Positions 7,704 to 15,018 of a stretch of DNA of 21,017 nt are shown here, piece after piece. The notes under the pieces were generated by a model. That model saw only the letters and a program-made list of their open reading frames with translations, made no database searches and was not told the DNA's origin. Source of the stretch: a virus; IMG/VR virus record IMGVR_UViG_3300031974_002773, positions 1-21,017 of that record, one strand, 5' to 3'. The position numbers and the translations under genes are program-made. The stretch's first letter is position 1. Each line of letters opens with the position of its first letter.

Positions 7704-10700
7704 CTAAGGACTACACTGAGAGTCAACATTTATGTCTTGTACTACTCCAGCTGTTCCAAATCCAACTCTAGCATGAAGACCTGAACCAGATGTAGAAGTC
7801 CTTATAAATCCTGCAAACGCATTGCTTAATGTTCCATTGCTATAAGTTGTATAAACAATATCTCCTATTTCAAATCCAGCAGATTGTGAAGAATTAGTAC
7901 TTGGATTTCTAGTAATAAAAAATTGTTGCGAGGTATTTGTTGAACAAATACCATTAAAAACTACACTGTACAAAAAGCTTGATGTAGCTTGTGGTGTGAT
8001 TTCAACATCAACATATCCAGTATCTTTAAAATTATTATCTAATGCTGCATCTAATACTTTAACATTTATTCTATAAATAGTTCCAATATCACTAATAGCA
8101 AAAGCGCTTGCATTAGATATAACACCTGTTGTTTGATTTATAGAAAATAAATTACTTGATGTAACATCTGTATTTGATCCGCTAGGATCTTCAAAAACAC
8201 TTACAATATAATAATTTAATCCCAAGGTATCTTGCGGAGTGGTATCATCATGGCTACCATTTTCTGCTTGGCATGTAAATACGCTACCTACTCTATAATG
8301 CGTATGTGTTGTAGTTGCATTTAAATTTGTAAAGAAAGGTGCTACATTATTTAAAGAAACTGTTATGGTATCATCTATATAATTGTTACTTGTATCTGTT
8401 GCGCGAATAGTTACGTTATATGTTTCACCGCTTGAACCATAATAAAATTTTGCTTGCGTAACTCTTAAATAATTATTATTTATATCAAATCTACTTGCAA
8501 TATTTGTTGATAAATCACTTTGTGCATATACAGATAATAATTGAAAAGTTATGGGTGATAATACACTACCGCCGGCATCTTTTGCTGTTAATGAACCAAT
8601 TTGATGTGGGATAGTAGCGTCTTCATTAAATGAATCTGTTGAGTTACCATCAATTTCAATACTATTAGGTCCACCTGAACTATTTGCAATTTCAGTATTT
8701 AATTCAACAACTAATCCGCTTGTAGAGGTTTCATAATATATATCTAAAGCACTTTGAACAGGATATGTTTCCCAAACACTTAAATTTGTTTTTAATGTTC
8801 CGTATGTGCTATCAGGTAATTCAGCTACTAAATGATTTTTTGCAGACTCATGCAAAGTATTTAATGGTTCTCCTGGTGTATGAGAAACTGTTGAACTTTC
8901 ATTAACTAAAGATTGTTCTCTATATGTGCCAACACTAATAACATCTATAGGGCCATCATTAGATATAAAATTTGTAGTATCTGCAATATTTGGAATTTTT
9001 GGATATAGCACTGTATTTGATGCACTAACCCCTGACTCCTGCGTATTCGTAGTTATATCTCTAGGCACTTTATTTATATTGTCACCATGCAAAGTTAACC
9101 ATGTTCTTTCATCATCAGCAGTATGATTTGTTGCGCCTATACCGTCTAAAACTTTTACACCTGTTGTTGGATAATTGCCTAATGCTCCAGGGGCATATAT
9201 TGTATAATATTCTTGCTCAGTTTGTTTAACAACAACTTTCCACGAATACCACCCTAATGGACGATCTGTTGCATGGTATGCATCGGGTATAGGAGTATTA
9301 AACACTATTTGTAAAGCATCCCCATTCCAACTTTGTGCATTTAAAGTAGTGTCTTTAGCTTCAACTCTAACTGAAGATTTTTCAATATCACTGGGTAAAA
9401 TTACACTTGATTGTCTACCATATATATCAGATAGAACTAATCCTACTTGATATGTTCTTCTTTGCTTTATAGTATGATAAGGGTATTGTATATGATAATT
9501 TTGTACAGGATTTGTTTGAGTAGTTGCAGTTTTTTGATCAACTCTTGCTTCAAAATCAATTGAAGGTAAATTATAGTTTTGTTCAAAATTACCGTATATT
9601 AATCTATTTCCAGTTATTTCTTGCGCTTTTGCTTTAATAGGAACATTATCGTATACTCTTGTTAATTGCTCTTCTGTTAAAGTTTTATATGGTAAAGTTG
9701 ATTTATAAATAAAACTATAATTAGTACCATTTATATTTGTTATATATGTAGGGGATAATGCATCAGGGTCTTGATAAACATGCTCTAATGAAACGGATTT
9801 TATAATTGATTCATCTGATTCTTTATATAATACTTCAATCTTTTCAATATCATGCGTATTATATACGTCATTAGAGGGTAATTGTATTTTTAATTGAACC
9901 TGCACAACATCATTTGTCATACTTTCTAATTCTGTACTTTTAATAGCTTCTTTTAATTGTGCAATATTTAATCCATTATCATTACCAGAAATTGCACTAT
10001 TATATGTCTTAGGTATAAAACAATGTTGTGTAAATGGCGATATTAAAGAATACTCGCCGTCTTTAAATTTAAATCTATAAGCAAATCTTACAAATTCTTC
10101 TTCTAAATATTTTTTTTCAGATGTAAAAGTTAAGGCTTCACTAGTTAAATTAACTGGATTTGTTAATACTATTGTTGTATCATTTGTTACACTATCTATA
10201 TATGTTGCAGCTGGTATATTTGTTCCTTCAACTAATTGCCCTGCAAATACGTCATAATTTGCTGCTGTTAATGTAACTGTTGTAGATGCTCCACTGGTAT
10301 TACCTGTTGCTGTAGTTTTAGAAATTTGCATACCTGTATGCGTTTCCGCATTATTAAAAACAAGTGGCGCACTATAAGGATAATATTTTGCTACAGATAT
10401 TTTTATTTCACTATCATAATGTGTGGGATCCAAGATAGCTGTTGAAACATTTATTTTTCTAGGTTGATTATTATTATCAGTCCAAAATAACAGATCATCA
10501 ATCATATTAACACCTGTTATTAAATTATTTTCATTAAATTTTAAAAATGAACCTGAAACAATAGCTTTTGGAGGGGAAGTTGTAAAATTATAAAAAGAAT
10601 TTTTTGGAGTTTCTATATTATAAGTTGAAGTATCATAATAATATATACCGTTATTAGCAGCGCTACTGCCGGCTACAAAATAAAATATTCTATTTGATTT

Positions 10701-10946
10701 ATCATTAGGTTCTTTTGAATTATTTTTAGATTCTTTTTCTACATAATATCCAATTATTTTTCCTTGTACATTTACGGAACCTATTGTAGAATTACCTTTG
10801 ATATTTTGTATAACACCAGTATCTGATCCTTCTGATTTAGTAATATGTATATTCTGCGCATCTCTATATTCACCATTTGGTAATAGTCGCGCGTCTAAAT
10901 CTTTATTCATTTTACCTTTTAAAAAGGTATTTTTAATTTCAGACAT
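7704..10946 (-). CDS. Large tail stabilisation/nozzle-type structural protein with Ig/cadherin-like domains
   Basis: This is a 1080-residue protein. Residues 8-31 carry FLKGKMNKDLDARLLPNGEY and then RDAQNI, and residues 285-306 carry FVRFAYRFKFKDGEYSLISP and then FT. I know both from marine phage tail structural proteins often compared with P22 gp10. Between them, residues about 206-278 form a Thr/Ser/Val-rich beta insert (VEGTNIPAATYIDSV at 239-253). Residues about 770-867 and 868-985 look like two cadherin/Ig-like repeats: FDINNNYLRV and LFSINQTTGVIS strand motifs, each with a DxxxNxxxDT- or VEIT-type ending. The C-terminal 90 residues are Ser/Gly-rich. The first gene after the ring-gene block, it starts 6 bases after the 385-residue gene ends. 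It probably sits at the distal end of a short tail and may contact the host surface through the Ig-like repeats. Function is inferred. Confidence 0.75.
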   Translation of the reverse strand: MSEIKNTFLKGKMNKDLDARLLPNGEYRDAQNIHITKSEGSDTGVIQNIKGNSTIGSVNVQGKIIGYYVEKESKNNSKEPNDKSNRIFYFVAGSSAANNGIYYYDTSTYNIETPKNSFYNFTTSPPKAIVSGSFLKFNENNLITGVNMIDDLLFWTDNNNQPRKINVSTAILDPTHYDSEIKISVAKYYPYSAPLVFNNAETHTGMQISKTTATGNTSGASTTVTLTAANYDVFAGQLVEGTNIPAATYIDSVTNDTTIVLTNPVNLTSEALTFTSEKKYLEEEFVRFAYRFKFKDGEYSLISPFTQHCFIPKTYNSAISGNDNGLNIAQLKEAIKSTELESMTNDVVQVQLKIQLPSNDVYNTHDIEKIEVLYKESDESIIKSVSLEHVYQDPDALSPTYITNINGTNYSFIYKSTLPYKTLTEEQLTRVYDNVPIKAKAQEITGNRLIYGNFEQNYNLPSIDFEARVDQKTATTQTNPVQNYHIQYPYHTIKQRRTYQVGLVLSDIYGRQSSVILPSDIEKSSVRVEAKDTTLNAQSWNGDALQIVFNTPIPDAYHATDRPLGWYSWKVVVKQTEQEYYTIYAPGALGNYPTTGVKVLDGIGATNHTADDERTWLTLHGDNINKVPRDITTNTQESGVSASNTVLYPKIPNIADTTNFISNDGPIDVISVGTYREQSLVNESSTVSHTPGEPLNTLHESAKNHLVAELPDSTYGTLKTNLSVWETYPVQSALDIYYETSTSGLVVELNTEIANSSGGPNSIEIDGNSTDSFNEDATIPHQIGSLTAKDAGGSVLSPITFQLLSVYAQSDLSTNIASRFDINNNYLRVTQAKFYYGSSGETYNVTIRATDTSNNYIDDTITVSLNNVAPFFTNLNATTTHTHYRVGSVFTCQAENGSHDDTTPQDTLGLNYYIVSVFEDPSGSNTDVTSSNLFSINQTTGVISNASAFAISDIGTIYRINVKVLDAALDNNFKDTGYVDVEITPQATSSFLYSVVFNGICSTNTSQQFFITRNPSTNSSQSAGFEIGDIVYTTYSNGTLSNAFAGFIRTSTSGSGLHARVGFGTAGVVQDINVDSQCSP

Positions 10947-10952
10947 GCAGTA

Positions 10953-12110
10953 TTATTTAATTTGTTTAGACTGACCTTTCATTACTTGTGTAAGTTCACC
11001 TAATTTTAAACTAGATAATCTTAACTTAGCATTTCGCATTGCAGCTCTTCTTTCTTTTCTAAATCTATTTATAATGTATTCAGGATAATCAACTCTTGAA
11101 CTAGCAACAGCATATGTTATATATTTATACATTGCCTCTTCGGCATATTTATGTACTTGCATTTCATCATCTGTTCCTAAGCCATCTGATATATATTTTA
11201 ATGTAATTATTTTATCTGCTAAATCGCTTGAAAATGATATTTTACCATTTAATTCATCAATAAGAAATACGCCATTTTCTTGCGCAATTTCAGGTTCTAA
11301 TCCATATCTTCCTCCAAATGCCATTAATCTATCTAAAGAATTATCAGCATCATAACTTGCAGAAACGCCATATTCGCCACCTGTTATTTTATCTGTATCA
11401 AAAATATCAAATCTTGTATTTGTAACCGGTGTGCCAGTTAATAAATTTCCGTTTGAATCAAATAAATAATTATAGTCATCATCTTGTAATATTGATTGTG
11501 ATGGTCTTGACGTATATCTTGCTGGATATATTATATTTTCAATTCCACCGTCATCAACATGTGAAATTCTTACATAATGTACATAATCTTGTGGCACAGG
11601 TATTGATAAACTTGGGCCTAATTGTATTTCTTGTATTTTTTCAATTCTTGAAATGTCATAGCTAAATTCCTGTATACCTCTTTTAGCGTGAAAAACAACA
11701 TCAGTTCTTTTTACACTTGGTATTAATTTACCTTCACCAACATAAGCAACTATAAAATTATTTACTATATCATTTAAAGATATATATCTATAGCCCCCAA
11801 ATCTTTCTGCTTTTGCAGTTTCTTTTACAATAATTATTAAATTAATATTTGGCCTATATTCAGAATTTGTAAAAGTAATTACGTCATTATTATTTGCATT
11901 GCCTATAAATTGTATTACTCCAGTTGAAGAATTATATGAGTAATTACCTGTATTTATTTCTTTACCTCCAATAAAAATTGCAATTGAACCTACGGCAGGT
12001 AATGTTGGGAAATAATTTGTATTTATTGTATACGTATCTGTTACACCTGTTGAAGTGAACTGCTGAGCCTGGCTATAGTAAGCTTGTTGTGTTACATTTA
12101 TTAATCCCAT
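10953..12110 (-). CDS. Connector/ring protein B2 (long paralogue)
   Basis: This is a 385-residue protein. The core from about residue 107 (YISLNDIVNNFI) to the end carries HAKRGIQEFSYD at 141-152, PVPQDYVHYVRISHVDD at 171-187, NGKISFSSDL at 288-297, EEAMYKYITYA at 324-334 and a basic C-terminus ending MKGQSKQIK. I know this core from marine phage neck/connector proteins. It is paralogous to the 191-residue gene at 12820-13395: the stretch starting at ISLNDIVNNF matches about 29 of 46 positions. Residues 1-90 are an additional beta-rich domain (TDTYTINTNYFP, GSIAIFIGGKEINTG, GVIQFIG) resembling small phage-fibre adaptor domains, and the short paralogue lacks it. Four bases or fewer separate it from the preceding gene. 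A role in the head-to-tail connector rings is inferred from family memory and from position between the capsid and tail genes. Confidence 0.8.
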   Translation of the reverse strand: MGLINVTQQAYYSQAQQFTSTGVTDTYTINTNYFPTLPAVGSIAIFIGGKEINTGNYSYNSSTGVIQFIGNANNNDVITFTNSEYRPNINLIIIVKETAKAERFGGYRYISLNDIVNNFIVAYVGEGKLIPSVKRTDVVFHAKRGIQEFSYDISRIEKIQEIQLGPSLSIPVPQDYVHYVRISHVDDGGIENIIYPARYTSRPSQSILQDDDYNYLFDSNGNLLTGTPVTNTRFDIFDTDKITGGEYGVSASYDADNSLDRLMAFGGRYGLEPEIAQENGVFLIDELNGKISFSSDLADKIITLKYISDGLGTDDEMQVHKYAEEAMYKYITYAVASSRVDYPEYIINRFRKERRAAMRNAKLRLSSLKLGELTQVMKGQSKQIK

Positions 12111-12113
12111 TTA

Positions 12114-12809
12114 TTATGAATTTTCAAGTTGAATAATTTTACTTTCTTCTGAACTAGCTGCTTGTACTACTGTTGGATCTTTTATTACAATACCAGCATA
12201 ACCTAATATTTTTATTGTTAAATCTATTTCGTCTGATTCATGTAATTCAAAATTTTGTGAACTGTTTGAATCCCATTGATACGAGCCGCTAGCTCCTGCC
12301 GTATATGCCCAAATTGGATCTTGTGGAATTTTTATATAATCTATGCTTGCTGCCGATAATGTTATTGGAAATAATTTTATATTGCTACCTTCTTTATAAT
12401 AAACAGGAAAAGATGCTGATGGTGCAGTTAAATCGGATGCATTAATTTGTGCTAACTCAGATTTAGTGACTTCTTGTACATTTATTGTTCTATTTGAAGT
12501 ATGAACATTTATTATTCTATATAAATCCGACGGAGCTGGAGCAACACCTGTTGTTATAACTAATGCTGCTTCTTTAGAAAATACATCAATTTTTTCTTTT
12601 ATATTTTTTGGCAAATTAGAATAATCACTTTTTATTGTAGAAACTTTGTTATTTATAACTCTATTATAATCATAAAAAGCTCTTTCTAAAAGATCAAGCT
12701 GTACTTGTCTCCCAATTTTATTAAATTGATCAGGCGTTAAAAATCCTCTACCTTCTTTATTTAATATAGAAAGTACAGTCCTATATACTTTATTAATATT
12801 TATTGCCAT
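12114..12809 (-). CDS. Connector/ring protein A2 (paralogue of A1)
   Basis: This 231-residue protein begins MAININKVYRTVLSIL and continues with RGFLTPDQFNK at 21-31. It is clearly paralogous to the 232-residue gene at 13402-14100: about 24 of the first 53 positions are identical, and both share LTAP near 127, FPVY/YPVY, a DPIW/DPVW near 164, FELH/FEIH near 187 and KILGYAG near 200-206. The C-terminus (QAASSEESKIIQLENS) looks helical. The family is one I associate with phage head-to-tail connector or tail-tube-gate proteins next to the portal. It sits between B1 and B2, so the block is A1-B1-A2-B2. The start at 12809 is fixed by homology, since the paralogue begins with the identical six residues. 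Confidence 0.8.
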   Translation of the reverse strand: MAININKVYRTVLSILNKEGRGFLTPDQFNKIGRQVQLDLLERAFYDYNRVINNKVSTIKSDYSNLPKNIKEKIDVFSKEAALVITTGVAPAPSDLYRIINVHTSNRTINVQEVTKSELAQINASDLTAPSASFPVYYKEGSNIKLFPITLSAASIDYIKIPQDPIWAYTAGASGSYQWDSNSSQNFELHESDEIDLTIKILGYAGIVIKDPTVVQAASSEESKIIQLENS

Positions 12810-12819
12810 GTTTATTTAT

Positions 12820-13395
12820 TTAAGAAAAATTAGTAAATACTAGTCTTGATTTAGCTCTTTCTAATTTATCAGTTTTTTCTATTAATAATCTTTGTAAGGT
12901 ATTAATATTTGTGTTTTCTCTATTAGCTAATATTGCATATACCATACAAGCATACATTGCTTCTTCTGCTAATTTTGGAATAGCAGCTGTTTCATCTGTA
13001 GTAAGTGCATTTGACAAATAATCAAATACTAAAGCAGCCCCTGTATCATTTGAATTAAATTTTACTGTTTTAGCTGTATAATCTGGATAATATGTTCCTT
13101 GGGCAGGAGATGATGATGAAGATTCTGTAAATTCAACACTATTCACTGTAACTTTTATTATAGCTACTAAATCAGTTGGAAAATTATATACATACGGGCT
13201 ACCCGGCACAGTAGTTGTATCTGTCATTTGACTTTTTAAAGTTTCATAAGCAAATTCTTGCAGACATCTTCTAGCATGGAATACTACTTCTGTTCTTTTT
13301 GTATCAGGTATTATTTTACCCGGTCCAGTATATGATATTATAAAGTTATTTACAATGTCATTTACCGATATGAAAGCGTTACTTAAATTTGCCAT
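12820..13395 (-). CDS. Connector/ring protein B1 (short paralogue)
   Basis: This 191-residue protein's N-terminus (ISVNDIVNNFIISYTGPGK at about 10-28, HARRCLQEFAYETL at about 41-54) matches the core of the 385-residue gene at 10953-12110. Its C-terminal part also matches, with AEEAMYACMVYAILANR corresponding to AEEAMYKYITYAVASSR, followed by a charged helix. It lacks the long paralogue's N-terminal beta domain and the long arm between PVPQDY and NGKISF; a Ser run (TESSSSSP) lies in the middle instead. As a smaller member of the same ring-protein family, it presumably forms a separate ring in the neck. The gene starts 6 bases after A1 ends. Confidence 0.78.
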   Translation of the reverse strand: MANLSNAFISVNDIVNNFIISYTGPGKIIPDTKRTEVVFHARRCLQEFAYETLKSQMTDTTTVPGSPYVYNFPTDLVAIIKVTVNSVEFTESSSSSPAQGTYYPDYTAKTVKFNSNDTGAALVFDYLSNALTTDETAAIPKLAEEAMYACMVYAILANRENTNINTLQRLLIEKTDKLERAKSRLVFTNFS

Positions 13396-13401
13396 TATTT
13401 A

Positions 13402-14100
13402 TTATTTTTGATTGTCTACGATTATTTGTTGTTCTTTTTGCGCCGCTAATGATAACGCTAATTGATCTTTAGTCATTACACCTGCATATCCTAATATTTT
13501 ATTTACTAATAAAGGTTGATCAGATTTATGTATTTCAAAATCTGTAGATCTTGAACTATTGTAAACAAAATTTCCTAAATTAGGCTCTATGTCATATCCC
13601 CAAACTGGATCAGTTGGAAAAGCTAAATAGTTTACATCTATTGTTCCTGTTAAAGTTGTAGGATAAAGTTTTAATACACTGTTTTCATATGTATATACAG
13701 GATAATGTGCGGTTGGTGCTGTAAGAGGCGATTGATTTACAGTATAAACATCTTGTTTTTGTATTCTTTGTACTTCTCTATCAGTTGTTCCACCTGTGTA
13801 AATAACAGAGCCCAATTCATTAACATTACTAAGTGTTGCTGATGCTTGAGATAAACTTAATTGTGAAGTTCTTTTGAATATAGATATTTTTTCATCTAGC
13901 AATGCCATTCTATCTGCATAAGCCAATGATGTCTGAGGCATTCTTAACAATTGATTTAAATCATCAAAATATTGAGTATAAATTTCTTGTTGTGCTTGTG
14001 CAGCAAGTTTATCAAATTCAACTGGTGTAAGGACGCCTCTATTTTCCTGTTGTAAAACAACTAACACCGCTTTGTAAACTGAGTTTATATTTATTGCCAT
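13402..14100 (-). CDS. Connector/ring protein A1
   Basis: This 232-residue protein begins MAININSVYKAVLVVLQQEN, followed by RGVLTPVEFDKLA, LLDEKISIFKR at 67-77, EVQRIQKQDVY at 109-119, SPLTAPTAHYPVY at 124-136, STDFEIHKSDQ at 185-195 and KILGYAGVMTKD at 201-212. These blocks match a widespread marine phage structural family that I place at the head-to-tail connector. It is the first gene after the capsid block, and the upstream intergenic stretch holds a GC hairpin at 14122-14137. It is the closer of the two A paralogues to the family pattern I remember, so A2 is probably the derived copy. The leader is AAATAAAAATT directly before ATG, with no Shine-Dalgarno. Confidence 0.8.
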   Translation of the reverse strand: MAININSVYKAVLVVLQQENRGVLTPVEFDKLAAQAQQEIYTQYFDDLNQLLRMPQTSLAYADRMALLDEKISIFKRTSQLSLSQASATLSNVNELGSVIYTGGTTDREVQRIQKQDVYTVNQSPLTAPTAHYPVYTYENSVLKLYPTTLTGTIDVNYLAFPTDPVWGYDIEPNLGNFVYNSSRSTDFEIHKSDQPLLVNKILGYAGVMTKDQLALSLAAQKEQQIIVDNQK

Positions 14101-14121
14101 AATTTTTATTTATAATGATTA

Positions 14122-14137
14122 AGCCGCCGTAGCGGCT
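14122..14137 (-). other. GC hairpin between the 266-residue gene and connector A1
   Basis: AGCCGC-CGTA-GCGGCT is a perfect 6-bp stem with a 4-base loop in a very AT-rich gap of 51 bases. On the transcribed (minus) strand it is followed by TTAATCATTATAAATAAAAA, which has no real U run. It could be a weak terminator, an RNA-processing site or a 3'-end stabiliser. Confidence 0.5.
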
Positions 14138-14151
14138 CAACCACTACTAAC

Positions 14152-14952
14152 TTATTTTAGTCTTTTTTCAATTGTTTGGTAAACTTCAACACCTTCATCT
14201 GTTTTAAACCAAGCAGCTAATGCTGAATATGGATTTTCATCAAATGGTACTGTTAAAAGTTTTCTACCTGTTGAACCCCAAGTAAAAGTTCTTTGGTCAT
14301 TAGATAATTTAATAATACCCACTTCCGTAGCTTTTATACCTAAATTTCTAATATTTATGTTATCATCATTTACAAGTTCTAAGAATAAAACAGGATTGTT
14401 TCTTGCCATAACAAGTAAATCTCTTTTAAGCTCCTTAGAAGTCATGTTAGATACCTTAGAACCAACCTCAGTTCTTACTATTGCTTCAGCATGATCAACG
14501 TCTAATTGCATTGCAGCCGACATAGCTTCAAATTCTAAATTTAAAATATCTAAATCATCTTCAGCTACAGCTTCATTATCTAATTCTTCATATATTCTAC
14601 CTTTATCAGGGTGATATATTGATAATATTTGCTGTAAAATAGTTTTTTCTTTTGGTACAGTTAAAACGCCATCTCTAAAAATAATTTGATCAAGCCTCGC
14701 TGGTCCTACAAATTCATCAACAAATGGAGTTTTTTGATTTATGGTATTTGTAATTTCTCTTTCAAATCCTTTTTCTTCATCGTACCACATTATTCCCTTA
14801 GATTTTAACAATAATATTATAGGCTGTTTACTACCTTTTAAAAAATATTGTCTATCTTTTCTTTCCCATTTAAGGGTTTTATTTTCTTTTTTTAATGGAG
14901 AAGCCATTACTGGTTCTTCAGCAGCCATTACTGCTTTTTCTTTTTTTGCCAT
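14152..14952 (-). CDS. Conserved-looking head/neck-region protein of unknown function
   Basis: This 266-residue protein lies between the major capsid gene and the first connector gene. Residues 1-25 are Lys/Ala/Glu-rich and probably disordered. Residues 28-105 look like a mixed alpha/beta domain (RQYFLKG, GIMWYDEEKGFEREI, IIFRDGVLTVP). An acidic helix follows at 120-165, then a helix TSKELKRDLLVMARNNPVLF at 171-190 and a compact C-terminal unit with FTWGSTGRKLL at 223-233 and NPYSALAAWFKTDEGVEVYQ at 240-259. I have a sense of similar proteins next to capsid genes in other marine phages but cannot name a function. Candidates are a head-completion or portal-vertex auxiliary protein. The start at 14952 follows ATTATATTATATC with no Shine-Dalgarno. 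GC hairpins lie on both sides of the gene. Confidence 0.7.
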   Translation of the reverse strand: MAKKEKAVMAAEEPVMASPLKKENKTLKWERKDRQYFLKGSKQPIILLLKSKGIMWYDEEKGFEREITNTINQKTPFVDEFVGPARLDQIIFRDGVLTVPKEKTILQQILSIYHPDKGRIYEELDNEAVAEDDLDILNLEFEAMSAAMQLDVDHAEAIVRTEVGSKVSNMTSKELKRDLLVMARNNPVLFLELVNDDNINIRNLGIKATEVGIIKLSNDQRTFTWGSTGRKLLTVPFDENPYSALAAWFKTDEGVEVYQTIEKRLK

Positions 14953-14985
14953 GATATAATATAATAAAAATGTTAAAATAAAGGC

Positions 14986-15003
14986 TGGGCGCCGAAACGC
15001 CCA
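14986..15003 (-). terminator. Hairpin just after the major capsid gene, possible terminator or attenuator
   Basis: TGGGCG (14986-14991) pairs perfectly with CGCCCA (14998-15003) around a 6-base loop. On the minus strand it begins 15 bases after the capsid stop codon and is followed by GCC and then TTTATTTTA, an interrupted U-rich tail. Its place directly after the most highly expressed virion gene suggests partial termination or protection of the capsid mRNA 3' end. Confidence 0.55.
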
Positions 15004-15018
15004 AACCTATATTATGTA

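Larger units (their letters stand above)
10953..14100 (-). repeat. Diverged tandem duplication of a two-gene connector unit (A1-B1-A2-B2)
   Basis: The four consecutive genes form two paralogous pairs in the same order: A1 (13402-14100) with A2 (12114-12809), and B1 (12820-13395) with B2 (10953-12110). Similarity is visible at protein level (about 24 of 53 N-terminal positions for A, about 29 of 46 for the best B block) but no longer obvious at DNA level, so the duplication is old. B2 carries an extra N-terminal domain and a longer internal arm compared with B1. Confidence 0.8.
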
